Assembly: GCA_014204635.1 (NCBI GenBank) | Contig: JACHLS010000008.1 | Coordinates: 1-64,000 of the forward strand | DNA: 64,000 nucleotides | Direction of reading: 5' to 3' | Source: Sporosarcina luteola | GTDB taxonomy: Bacteria > Bacillota > Bacilli > Bacillales_A > Planococcaceae | Part shown: one piece after another, positions 18,318 through 26,024 of the stretch | How the letters are laid out: each line of letters opens with the position of its first letter | Numbering within the stretch: the stretch's first letter is position 1 | Translations under genes and position numbers: made by a program | The notes under the pieces: model-generated | The model's database searches: none | Told to the model about the DNA's origin: nothing | Seen by the model: the letters and a program-made list of their open reading frames with translations, nothing else

Positions 18318-19119
18318 GATCTTCTATCTCCTTCTTGTCGATGAAACGATTGATCCGATCCATCGGTATGCCTTTTTGATACATCGCTTGTTTTACCCGG
18401 TTAATCAATTGATATCCCGAATGTTTTGATTGGTAGCGCCGCCATGCTTTCTCGCCAATCGAATCGGTCATTGCATCCCACTCATCCTCTTCGATTTCCA
18501 TTTCAAGATTGTCGATGACTTGATGGACGACTTCGTATGTGAAGCCTTTTCGCAATAATGCATTTTGGATTTTCTGCTTTAATTGCGCAGGAGGAGTGGA
18601 ACGATTGCCAGCGACAGCTTTTTCTGCCAGTGTTCTGGCACGGGCGACCTGTTCCTCATCCGAGTAATCGCTGATCACTTTTTCCTGCAATTCTTTTGCA
18701 ATCCCTTTTCTCTGCAATTCTTGTTGGATGGCTTTCGGTCCTTTATTCGAAGTGTTTTTTTTCGTTTTCAATAAAGCTTCCGAAAAGGCTTCGTCATTTA
18801 AGAAACCTAAACGCTTTAATTTGACGATTGCTTCCAGGACTACCGCTTCTCCGAACTCCAGCTCGGCCAGTTTTTGTTTCACTTCAAACTCGCTTCGCAT
18901 TCGGAACGATAAATAATGGAGCGCCCGATTGAATGCTTTTTCAATTTGGTCTTCGTATTCGATTTCGCCTTTTGCCCACTCATCCAGTTGCATCCCTTTC
19001 GTCAAACCAAATTTGACGAGTACAGATTCATGGACGCTGAATGCGTATACTTCATCGAGAAATATATTATATCGTTCGCTATCACGTTTTTGTTGTGTTA
19101 TTTTCGTAATAACAGACAT
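18295..19119 (-). CDS. recX: Regulatory protein RecX
   Basis: A 274-residue RecX, which binds RecA filaments and modulates recombination and the SOS response. It consists almost wholly of three-helix RecX repeats, such as ALHYLSFRMRSEFEVKQKL, LGFLNDEAFSEALL and KGIAKELQEKVI. The ORF is open 44 codons further upstream, but the ATG at 19119 follows GGAGG and matches the family N-terminus (MSVITKITQQKR). It is divergent from yfhF, as in B. subtilis. Confidence 0.94.
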   Translation of the reverse strand: MSVITKITQQKRDSERYNIFLDEVYAFSVHESVLVKFGLTKGMQLDEWAKGEIEYEDQIEKAFNRALHYLSFRMRSEFEVKQKLAELEFGEAVVLEAIVKLKRLGFLNDEAFSEALLKTKKNTSNKGPKAIQQELQRKGIAKELQEKVISDYSDEEQVARARTLAEKAVAGNRSTPPAQLKQKIQNALLRKGFTYEVVHQVIDNLEMEIEEDEWDAMTDSIGEKAWRRYQSKHSGYQLINRVKQAMYQKGIPMDRINRFIDKKEIEDHGEPEEI

Positions 19120-19206
19120 ATAGGCATACCTCCCCGCTTTTATTAGTATACAACGATGAGACATGGAGGTCAGCTTTCTGAATTTAAATGAGGGGTGTTG
19201 GTCTGA

Positions 19207-20106
19207 ATGAAAGTGGTGATCACCGGTGGAACAGGGTTTGTCGGGCGTCATCTCGTGGAGTTGCTAAGGGCGGAAAAATGCGAAGTCATCGTGCTCACAA
19301 GGAAACCATCCTATACCTCAGACGGGGTCTCATATGTACAGTGGTTGACTGAGGATGCGTGTCCCGAAAAAGAGATAGGAACAGCCGATGCTTTTGTGAA
19401 TTTGGCTGGCGTCTCGATTAATGCAGGTAGATGGAATCGTTCGCATCGACATGCCATTTATAATAGTAGAATGGAAGCGACTGATGAATTGTTGGGCATC
19501 ATATCAGCAATGGAGCTCAAGCCCTCTGTCCTGATCAATGCGAGTGCCATCGGTATTTATCCGACTTCAGAAACTGCGGTCTACACAGAACATTCCCGCG
19601 AAGAAGCAAATGATCTACTTGGCTGCACGGTCAAAGCTTGGGAGCAGAAAGCTTCTGCCGCAAACCAGATGGGAATCCGAACCGTCTTTACACGATTCGG
19701 GACCGTATTCGGCAAAAAAGAGGGGGCGCTTCCGTTAATGGTTACGCCATATAAATTTTTGGCGGGCGGTAAAATCGGGAACGGAAGGCAATGGATATCA
19801 TGGGTGCATGTAAAAGATGTGGCCCGCGCTATTTCGTTTGTTCTGCGAAATGAAAGCGTCAAGGGGCCAGTCAATGTCACATCGCCCTTCCCCAAACGGA
19901 TGAATGACGTCGGCAAAGCAATTGGTGCAATAATTGGAAAACCCCATTGGATTCCCGCTCCATCTTTATTACTCAAAATCGCATTGGGCCAAAAAAGCAG
20001 TCTGGTGCTAGAAGGGCAATTTGTACTTCCGGAAGTTCTTCAGCAAGCTGGATTTCAATTTGAATTCCCTGTTCTCGAGGATGCTCTAAAAGACTTGCTC
20101 ACTTAA
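19207..20106 (+). CDS. yfhF: YfhF-like NAD-dependent epimerase (TIGR01777 type)
   Basis: A 299-residue extended short-chain dehydrogenase/epimerase of the YfhF group (old name SulA-like). The N-terminal GGTGFVGRH nucleotide-binding motif, NLAGVSIN, and the C-terminal SSLVLEGQ-VLPEVLQQAGF block typical of TIGR01777 are present. The substrate is unknown and cell-division roles claimed for the old name are unproven. Start ATG at 19207 with GAGGGGTG upstream. pdaA follows 101 bp later but has its own sigma-G promoter. Confidence 0.9.
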   Translation: MKVVITGGTGFVGRHLVELLRAEKCEVIVLTRKPSYTSDGVSYVQWLTEDACPEKEIGTADAFVNLAGVSINAGRWNRSHRHAIYNSRMEATDELLGIISAMELKPSVLINASAIGIYPTSETAVYTEHSREEANDLLGCTVKAWEQKASAANQMGIRTVFTRFGTVFGKKEGALPLMVTPYKFLAGGKIGNGRQWISWVHVKDVARAISFVLRNESVKGPVNVTSPFPKRMNDVGKAIGAIIGKPHWIPAPSLLLKIALGQKSSLVLEGQFVLPEVLQQAGFQFEFPVLEDALKDLLT

Positions 20107-20107
20107 A

Positions 20108-20136
20108 GTATACTTTTAAAAGATACGCACATCCTA
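20108..20136 (+). promoter_or_regulatory. Sigma-G promoter of pdaA
   Basis: GTATA (20108-20112) and CATCCTA (20130-20136) are 17 bp apart and fit GHATR / CATNHTA completely. They start 2 bp after the yfhF stop. B. subtilis pdaA is forespore-expressed, which agrees. Confidence 0.8.
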
Positions 20137-20207
20137 ACACCAAAATCCTAATCGATGTACGGGTAAATGAACGATGCCCGGATCGAGGACAAAGGAGTGT
20201 GTTACGT

Positions 20208-21008
20208 GTGGAACAACATGGGCCTGGCATTTTAATGGCCGCCTTCATTATCGTAGTCGGCATCCTATTCAATCCTTTTGCAGCAAAGGCTGAGGAATTC
20301 CATTGGGGATTCAAAAAAGCGTCCGGTGGTGTACCGCCAAACGCGGGTGCGGCATTGGAATCCATTTTAGAGAAACATGGCGCAATCTACAAAGGGAAGC
20401 CTGACGAGAAAATAGCCTATCTATCGTTCGATAATGGGTACGAAAATGGCTATACGGAAAGCATACTGGATACGTTGAAACAAGAAAATGCACCCGCCAC
20501 GTTCTTTCTGACCGGCCATTACTTGAAAAGTGCTGCGCCTTTGGTAAAACGTATGGTCAAGGAAGGTCACATCATCGGGAACCATTCTTATAATCATCCG
20601 AATATGGCGAGCGTTTCACAGCAAAAGGTTGAGGAAGAACTGAAAAAATTTGACGAACTGTTAAACCAGACGGCGGGCGTCAAACGTACAAATTACTTCC
20701 GGCCGCCTGAAGGAGTTTTTAGCGAAGCGCTCCTTGCACAAGCCAACGAACTGGGGTATCGCCATATTTTTTGGTCTGTCGCATTTATCGATTGGCATGC
20801 TGACAAACCGAAAGGAAAAGCATACGCTTATAATGAATTGATGAACCAATTACATCCCGGTGCGGTCATCCTCATGCATACCGTATCTCCTGATAACGCA
20901 GAAGCGCTGCCTGACTTCATTCGGGAAGCAAAGAAATTAGGCTATGAATTCCGGTCGCTTGATGAGCTAGTGATGGAATATGAAAATGTGAATTCGATTT
21001 TGCAATAA
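20208..21008 (+). CDS. pdaA: Delta-lactam-biosynthetic de-N-acetylase PdaA
   Basis: A 266-residue polysaccharide deacetylase that removes acetyl groups from muramic acid so that muramic-delta-lactam forms in spore cortex; spores without it cannot germinate in B. subtilis. An N-terminal signal/anchor helix (8-30) exports it. PdaA-specific motifs are SFDNGYENGYT, the zinc histidines in HSYNHPNM, RPPEGVFS and HTVSPDNAEAL. The start is probably GTG at 20208, ten bases after AAAGGAG; an upstream GTG at 20199 would overlap the ribosome-binding site. Confidence 0.95.
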   Translation: MEQHGPGILMAAFIIVVGILFNPFAAKAEEFHWGFKKASGGVPPNAGAALESILEKHGAIYKGKPDEKIAYLSFDNGYENGYTESILDTLKQENAPATFFLTGHYLKSAAPLVKRMVKEGHIIGNHSYNHPNMASVSQQKVEEELKKFDELLNQTAGVKRTNYFRPPEGVFSEALLAQANELGYRHIFWSVAFIDWHADKPKGKAYAYNELMNQLHPGAVILMHTVSPDNAEALPDFIREAKKLGYEFRSLDELVMEYENVNSILQ

Positions 21009-21036
21009 AGCATCCACACGGTGGGTGCTTTTTTTA
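21008..21036. terminator. Terminator after pdaA
   Basis: The stem AAGCATCCAC / GTGGGTGCTT (one G-U pair) is followed by seven T on the plus strand. The converging HAD gene ends within it. Confidence 0.85.
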
Positions 21037-21702
21037 CTCACTTGCCAGATGCGTTATAATAGCTGGTAATTCTTTCAACTCTTGTATTGCAAAATCTGCT
21101 TTCACATCAGCCCATCGATTGTCCCTCTTCCAAATGGTTCGCATGCCAACATTTCGTGCGGCTTCCATATCATTAACGGGATGATCGCCAATAAAAACAC
21201 TTTCACTTGGCTGCACCCGTAATTGTTTCAGTGCGCGATGGAAAATGGCAGCATCAGGCTTTTTCACACCTTCCCACTCTGAGATAAGAATTACTTTCAA
21301 AAATTCGGTTATCCCTAACGCGCGAATATTTTCCATCTGAAACATCCCCTTGCCATTTGTAATCATGCCGATTTTCAACGGGAGTGCATGTAATTGCTGT
21401 ATAGTCTCCACTGCTGTTGGAAAAGGGATGCAGTGCCTTTGAAACTCAGCCAGATAATCCTCCAATAATTGCTCAGAAGTCATTTTCGTAATGTGATATT
21501 CCTTTACCAATTCTGCGTACACCTGGTCTTTCCAAGTGTACCCTCCGTTATCCAACTGCAGGAAGCGTTCTATGTACTGTCCTTTCGGTATGTGTCCCAA
21601 CACATGTCGCAATCGTTCATATTGATCCTCAATAAATTGCGCCACGGACGCGTCACGGTTTAATAAAGTTCCATCCAAATCAAACAGGACTGCTTTGATC
21701 AA
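21034..21702 (-). CDS. HAD-superfamily hydrolase (phosphatase, subfamily IA)
   Basis: A 222-residue HAD phosphatase. Motif I is DLDGTLL with Asp nucleophile, motif II ITNGK, the motif III lysine lies in VKKPDAAIF, and motif IV is FIGDHPVNDMEAA. A helical cap lies between residues 15 and 85. The phosphorylated substrate cannot be read from sequence. Start TTG at 21702 follows GGAGATGATGAG. The next gene upstream (MFS exporter) ends only 28 bp away on the same strand, so they may form an operon. Confidence 0.88.
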   Translation of the reverse strand: MIKAVLFDLDGTLLNRDASVAQFIEDQYERLRHVLGHIPKGQYIERFLQLDNGGYTWKDQVYAELVKEYHITKMTSEQLLEDYLAEFQRHCIPFPTAVETIQQLHALPLKIGMITNGKGMFQMENIRALGITEFLKVILISEWEGVKKPDAAIFHRALKQLRVQPSESVFIGDHPVNDMEAARNVGMRTIWKRDNRWADVKADFAIQELKELPAIITHLASE

Positions 21703-21730
21703 CTCATCATCTCCGATCTGTTCTACTCGC

Positions 21731-22918
21731 CTATCTTCGGGTCGCCTCTACCCGTTTGTTTCTTCCTCCAAGCAAGGCTGCAATAAATAACAATCCAAAG
21801 AAGATGGAAAGGATCATCAGGAAACTGACCTCAGCCAAATGCTCCAGAAATAAGCCGCCTATAAACGGGCCGGTTAAACTGCCTATACTGAAAAAGATAC
21901 CGCACAGCAAATTTCCGGTAGGCAACAAATCCTTCGGCGTCAAATCGGACATATAGGAAATGCCAAGGGAAAAGACAGATCCTAAGAAGACACCTGCCAC
22001 GAAAATGGTGATGAGAATATAAACTACTGTGTTCCCGGCAAAACCTGCCAGCAAAAATGCGACTGCCCCTCCCGCATAGGTCACAGGGACGACCGAACGC
22101 CGGCCAATTTTATCCGACAACATGCCAAGCGGCAGCTGCGACAAAATGCCACCTAGTGAAAAGGTGGCTAATATGAGCGAGACAGAACTAAGTTCCAAAC
22201 CGTTCCGCAACGCGTAGACAGGATACATCGCATTGAGCGACGACTCCAAGAAACCATAGCCGAACGGTCCTAGGAAAGCGACTCCCGCAATACCGATCGT
22301 CATTTTAGCCCGTCCTGCAAAATGCTTTCCGTTCGTTTCATTACTCGAGATGACATCCGGGAAATCATTCTTCAAGGAGAACACAAGCGACCAAGCCAGC
22401 ATGCATAAAAGGCCTGATACGATAAAAGGCAATCCTTCGAAAATATTGACAAGCGGAGCGAATAAAGGACCTGCCCCGAAGCCCACACTAAATGACAAGC
22501 CGTAAATCGCGATATTCCTTCCTAAACGGTGTCCCGGCGATGTGCTCGTAATCCACGTTTGTGTGGAGAAATGAAGAGCATGATCCCCGATCCCAATTAA
22601 TAAACGCAAAGCAAACCAAAATACAACATGCTTCCAAAGCGGAAACAGCAGCAGCGAACCAAAAACAACGATTCCCCCGACAATGATGACCGGCTTATAA
22701 CCAAAACGTCTAAGCGGTGCTTCCATAAAAGGGCTGACAAGCAATGTGCCAATATATAAACCGGTCGCATTCAATCCGTTCAATGTGCTGGATAATCCAT
22801 CGCGTTCAAAAATAGCTGAAATGAGCGGCAATAACATTCCTTGTGAAAAACCAGAGATGGAGACAATGATAACTAAAATCAAAAAACGGCGCCGTTCCAT
22901 CTTTAGTGTTTGTTCCAT
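21731..22918 (-). CDS. MFS family efflux transporter
   Basis: A 395-residue, 12-helix major facilitator. The loop between helices 8 and 9 carries LGMLSDKIGRRSV, the standard MFS motif, and GQ-L-P-like sequences occur in helix 1. The ORF is open 16 codons upstream; the ATG at 22918 is chosen for AAGGAG ten bases before it. The substrate is unknown. It could correspond to B. subtilis YfkF, which lies in the syntenic region, but I am not sure. Confidence 0.85.
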   Translation of the reverse strand: MEQTLKMERRRFLILVIIVSISGFSQGMLLPLISAIFERDGLSSTLNGLNATGLYIGTLLVSPFMEAPLRRFGYKPVIIVGGIVVFGSLLLFPLWKHVVFWFALRLLIGIGDHALHFSTQTWITSTSPGHRLGRNIAIYGLSFSVGFGAGPLFAPLVNIFEGLPFIVSGLLCMLAWSLVFSLKNDFPDVISSNETNGKHFAGRAKMTIGIAGVAFLGPFGYGFLESSLNAMYPVYALRNGLELSSVSLILATFSLGGILSQLPLGMLSDKIGRRSVVPVTYAGGAVAFLLAGFAGNTVVYILITIFVAGVFLGSVFSLGISYMSDLTPKDLLPTGNLLCGIFFSIGSLTGPFIGGLFLEHLAEVSFLMILSIFFGLLFIAALLGGRNKRVEATRR

Positions 22919-22983
22919 AAGCTTTCCGCTCCTTATATGTCTGAATTTCTTATACAATGGTAGCACAAGGAGGAATGAAAAAG

Positions 22984-23370
22984 ATGAAATTTGAAATGAC
23001 TGAAAACGGTTTTAAAACAGAAACATCCTATGGCAAATTAGCCATCTCTTCCAATGACGAATATGGATTCCGACCTTACCAACTGCTCGTCTCGTCTGTT
23101 GCTGTATGCAGCGGTGGCGTCATGCGCAAAATTTTGGATAAAATGCGGATGCCAGCAGATCATATTACGGTTGAAGCCAGAGAAATCGTACGGAATCCGG
23201 ATCAGGCTGACCGGATCGAAAAAATCCACTTGCATTTTATCATTCGGGGATCTTCTATTGAAGAATCAAAAATGGGCCGTGTTATGGAGCTGACGACGAA
23301 AAATTGCTCAATGGTTCAATCCGTGCACGAATCAATCGAGATTGTTGAGACATATGAAATCACACAATAA
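22984..23370 (+). CDS. OsmC family protein
   Basis: A 128-residue OsmC/Ohr-fold protein. The two conserved cysteines are in SVAVCSGGVMR and TTKNCSMVQSV, the positions used for thiol-based hydroperoxide reduction in this family. The substrate peroxide is not known, and some OsmC-like members have no peroxidase activity. The ATG at 22984 is chosen, ten bases after AGGAGG; two earlier in-frame ATGs have unsuitable spacing. It is divergent from the MFS gene. Confidence 0.87.
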   Translation: MKFEMTENGFKTETSYGKLAISSNDEYGFRPYQLLVSSVAVCSGGVMRKILDKMRMPADHITVEAREIVRNPDQADRIEKIHLHFIIRGSSIEESKMGRVMELTTKNCSMVQSVHESIEIVETYEITQ

Positions 23371-23372
23371 GA

Positions 23373-23415
23373 AAAGGCCCAGTCATATCTGTAAGCAGAT
23401 GATGGCTGGGCCTTT
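23373..23415. terminator. Terminator after the OsmC gene
   Basis: The inverted repeat AAAGGCCCAGTCAT / GATGGCTGGGCCTTT forms a long stem with a 15-base loop. It is followed by only a short T-run and overlaps the end of the small converging ORF. Confidence 0.78.
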
Positions 23416-23512
23416 ACGTCTGAGTTATATCTTCACTTTCCATTTGCATAAAGATGTCGTAGTCGACCGGCGCTAAAAATGCCGCCCGTTCACGGATCCC
23501 CTCCTTTTTCAT
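23414..23512 (-). CDS. Possible 32-residue small protein, unknown
   Basis: A short ORF on the minus strand (from ATG at 23512) encodes an acidic 32-residue peptide ending in DYDIFMQMESEDITQT and stops exactly at a terminator. A promoter (TTGAAA 23587-23592, TATACT 23565-23570, 16 bp apart) and a strong AAAGGAGG lie upstream. However, the AAAGGAGG is about 25 bases before the ATG with no usual start codon at normal distance, although the frame stays open. A non-standard start or a non-coding RNA are alternatives. I do not recognise the product. Confidence 0.35.
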   Translation of the reverse strand: MKKEGIRERAAFLAPVDYDIFMQMESEDITQT

Positions 23513-23564
23513 CAGGATGTGATTCGTCCCTACTCTACGGCCTCCTTTACAATTGATTAACAAT

Positions 23565-23592
23565 AGTATAGCACAAAGATTTTTTATTTCAA
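23565..23592 (-). promoter_or_regulatory. Promoter upstream of the small ORF at 23.4 kb
   Basis: TTGAAA (5/6) and TATACT (5/6) are separated by 16 bp on the minus strand and are followed 14 bases later by AAAGGAGG. It indicates a short transcript ending at the terminator near 23373. Confidence 0.55.
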
Positions 23593-23838
23593 ACAATTTG
23601 ATTATTTTCACTTCAAATTACCTATATTTATCATTTAACAGCGCATACATATAGCCAACACCACGGAATACGATTGATAATGTGGAGTTTAACCCTATAT
23701 GCTGCACAAAAACTTCCTCCAACACCGTATATGCTTAACAAACAAGCCCTGCTCTCGGAGCTACCCCCATATTGTCTAGAGCATGTATCGTGTTGGTCGT
23801 ATTTCCAACTCAGTTCACTCCCCCTTTAGTTCCTTCCC
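23593..23838. other. Intergenic stretch with no recognised gene
   Basis: About 245 bp of AT-rich sequence between the small-ORF promoter and the phased repeat array. I see no ORF with a ribosome-binding site, no tRNA-like structure and no clear terminator. Confidence 0.5.
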
Positions 23839-23951
23839 CCGCGCATAAATACGGCCAATCGCTCATTAGCATCCTCTAACCGCGCAAAACTTTGTCCACC
23901 CGCGCATTCATACCGCAAATTCGCGCATAACCAAAGGGCATCCGCGCATAA
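23839..23951. repeat. Phased degenerate repeat array A (CCGCGCATAA core, 20-21 bp period)
   Basis: Six units related to CCGCGCATAA begin at about 23839, 23859, 23880, 23900, 23921 and 23942. Steps are 20, 21, 20, 21 and 21 bp. The ten bases between cores are not conserved. The array lies in an intergenic region with no gene and ends about 100 bp before the SE1561-family gene. It has the same spacing as the array at 40.8 kb but a different core. Function is unknown. Confidence 0.75.
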
Positions 23952-24056
23952 TCAAACCGAAAACAACATATAATGAAGTTTGCCCTAAGACAACTGAGAG
24001 GACGTTGAACAATTCCCCGTTTTCATATAGGATAGAAATGAAAAGAGGTGTCTCGC

Positions 24057-24233
24057 TTGAATCATCCACAAAACAACGGACAAGTGGAACAATTAAAAAT
24101 TCGCCTTCATCTATTCCTTGAAAAATTGGAGTCGATTGAACCCGAAACTGCAGACTTGCAAGAGATCGATCAACTGATTTTATTAGTTGACGAAATTGAA
24201 CAGCAGATGGAACAGCTTAAAACCGACAACTGA
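24057..24233 (+). CDS. SE1561 family small protein
   Basis: A 58-residue, strongly helical acidic protein (LKIRLHLFLEKLESIEPE then EIDQLILLVDEIEQQMEQL), probably coiled-coil. It resembles the uncharacterised SE1561 family of Firmicutes. The start is most likely TTG at 24057, six bases after AGAGGTG; an in-frame GTG at 24048 lies inside that ribosome-binding site. The fumarase gene follows 20 bp later, so the pair is likely cotranscribed. Confidence 0.75.
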   Translation: MNHPQNNGQVEQLKIRLHLFLEKLESIEPETADLQEIDQLILLVDEIEQQMEQLKTDN

Positions 24234-24253
24234 ATAAGCAGGGGGAAATTTGA

Positions 24254-25792
24254 ATGTACATAGAAAATCTAGAAAAAAGCATGTATGACCTCGTCTGTGA
24301 AACATCAACAAATTTACCAAAAGACGTGCGCAGAGCGGTGAAGGCAGCAAGAGAACTTGAAGATGCCGGCACCCGGGCGGCCATGAGTCTTGATACGATT
24401 GCGAAAAATATCAATATGGCGGACGAAAAACTTTCTCCGATCTGCCAGGATACCGGCTTGCCTACCTTTAAAATCAAAACGCCAGTTGGAGTGAACCAAT
24501 TGGAAATCAAAGCGGCCATTCGACGGGCCATCGAACAAGCTACAAAAGACGGCAAATTGCGCCCGAATGCTGTAGATTCTCTAACCGGGGAAAACAGCGG
24601 CGACAATCTTGGTCTTGGACTCCCAGTCGTCAAATTTGAGCAGTGGGAAGAAGACCACATCGAAGTAAAACTCATTCTTAAAGGCGGCGGTTGTGAAAAT
24701 AAGAACATCCAATATAGCTTGCCAACCGAATTAGAAGGACTCGGACGTGCAGGCCGCGACTTGGATGGCATTCGTAAATGTATCTTGCATTCCGTCTATC
24801 AAGCACAAGGACAAGGCTGTTCGGCTGGTTTTATTGGCGTAGGCATCGGCGGTGATCGGGCATCGGGGTATGACTTGGCTAAAGAGCAGCTCTTCCGAGA
24901 AGTGGATGACGTCAATCCAATCGCTGAGCTTGCTGAATTGGAACGCTATATTCTAAAAACGGCCAATACACTCGGCATCGGTACAATGGGCTTTGGCGGC
25001 GAAGCTACATTGCTCGGTTGCAAAGTCGGCGTCATGCACCGCATTCCCGCGAGCTTTTATGTCTCTGTTGCCTACAATTGCTGGGCTTATCGGCGGATGG
25101 CGATTGACATTGATGCAGCAACCGGCGAAATCCAGCATTGGCATTATAATGATGGCGATAAACTGTCATTTGATGAGCCGGCGCAAGAGGATACCATCCA
25201 GTCATCCTCCAGAATCGTTGAACTGACTGCACCTATTACGGAAGAACAAATCCGTGAATTGAAAGTCGGAGACGTAGTTAAGATAAGCGGCCGCATGTAC
25301 ACTGGGCGTGATGCCATCCATAAATATTTATCGGATCATGATTCCCCGGTTGAGTTAGACGGACAAATTATTTACCATTGTGGACCGGTTGTACTGAAGA
25401 ATGCAGACGGTTCCTATGAAATTAAAGCAGCAGGCCCTACGACCTCTATCCGTGAGGAACCGTATCAAGGCGATATCATGAAAAAGTTTGGTATCCGCGC
25501 AGTCATCGGGAAAGGCGGCATGGGGCCTAAAACGTTAGCGGCTTTGGCTGAACACGGCGGCGTTTATTTGAACGCGATCGGCGGTGCTGCTCAATACTAT
25601 GCAGATTGCATTAAAGCGGTTGAAGGGGTCGATTTGTTACAATTCGGCATACCTGAAGCGATGTGGCATTTGCGGGTGGAAGACTTCACGGCAGTCGTTA
25701 CAATGGATTCCCACGGCAACAGTCTGCATGCAGATGTTGATAAATCATCACTTGATAAACTCGCACAATACAAAGAAAAGGTTTTTGCATAA
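24254..25792 (+). CDS. fumA: Class I fumarate hydratase (fused alpha/beta, [4Fe-4S])
   Basis: A 512-residue class I fumarase interconverting fumarate and malate in the TCA cycle. The N-terminal alpha domain carries cluster cysteines in SPICQDTGLP (Cys64), GGGCENKN and TLLGCKVG. The C-terminal beta domain (from about residue 330) shows GRDAIHKYL, HCGPV and GKGGMGP. The single chain is like E. coli FumA/FumB. The reference B. subtilis enzyme is the unrelated class II FumC. Such iron-sulfur hydratases are sensitive to superoxide and peroxide, notable beside pfeT. Start ATG follows AGGGGG. Confidence 0.94.
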   Translation: MYIENLEKSMYDLVCETSTNLPKDVRRAVKAARELEDAGTRAAMSLDTIAKNINMADEKLSPICQDTGLPTFKIKTPVGVNQLEIKAAIRRAIEQATKDGKLRPNAVDSLTGENSGDNLGLGLPVVKFEQWEEDHIEVKLILKGGGCENKNIQYSLPTELEGLGRAGRDLDGIRKCILHSVYQAQGQGCSAGFIGVGIGGDRASGYDLAKEQLFREVDDVNPIAELAELERYILKTANTLGIGTMGFGGEATLLGCKVGVMHRIPASFYVSVAYNCWAYRRMAIDIDAATGEIQHWHYNDGDKLSFDEPAQEDTIQSSSRIVELTAPITEEQIRELKVGDVVKISGRMYTGRDAIHKYLSDHDSPVELDGQIIYHCGPVVLKNADGSYEIKAAGPTTSIREEPYQGDIMKKFGIRAVIGKGGMGPKTLAALAEHGGVYLNAIGGAAQYYADCIKAVEGVDLLQFGIPEAMWHLRVEDFTAVVTMDSHGNSLHADVDKSSLDKLAQYKEKVFA

Positions 25793-25801
25793 GAATATAA
25801 G

Positions 25802-25838
25802 GCAGCGGTATCTTGCACAAGATACTGTTGCTTTTTTT
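25802..25838 (+). terminator. Terminator after fumarase
   Basis: The 13-bp stem GCAGCGGTATCTT / AAGATACTGTTGC with a 4-base loop is followed by seven T. Confidence 0.9.
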
Positions 25839-25856
25839 ATTCTTTTAAGCATATCG

Positions 25857-25886
25857 GTAACATTTCACAGAACGTCATGCTATACT
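25857..25886 (+). promoter_or_regulatory. Candidate promoter of pfeT
   Basis: TATACT (25881-25886) is preceded, 18 bp upstream, by GTAACA (25857-25862, 4/6). It lies just upstream of three PerR/Fur-like boxes, so transcription would run through them into pfeT. Confidence 0.5.
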
Positions 25887-25895
25887 AACTATAAA

Positions 25896-25910
25896 CAATA
25901 ATTATTATAA
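25896..25910 (+). promoter_or_regulatory. Per-box-like operator upstream of pfeT
   Basis: CAATAATTATTATAA matches the Per box TTATAATNATTATAA at 13 of 15 positions, about 10 bp after the predicted -10. That is a typical repressor position. B. subtilis pfeT is PerR-repressed. Confidence 0.7.
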
Positions 25911-25912
25911 TA

Positions 25913-25927
25913 TCATAATCATTATCA
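25913..25927 (+). promoter_or_regulatory. Fur-box-like operator 1 upstream of pfeT
   Basis: TCATAATCATTATCA matches the 7-1-7 Fur consensus TGATAATNATTATCA at 14 of 15 positions (the variable centre counted as matching). It starts two bases after the Per-like box. Confidence 0.68.
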
Positions 25928-25993
25928 ATAGTTAATTACTTATTGTTTCCCTTGATTTCAGGTAGATATATTCCTTGTCCGCTATTTTATCAT

Positions 25994-26008
25994 TGAAAAT
26001 AATTATCA
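25994..26008 (+). promoter_or_regulatory. Fur-box-like operator 2 upstream of pfeT
   Basis: TGAAAATAATTATCA matches TGATAATNATTATCA at 14 of 15 positions and ends 16 bp before the start codon, next to the ribosome-binding site TAGGAGGTG. Confidence 0.65.
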
Positions 26009-26024
26009 ATTAGGAGGTGCCTAT

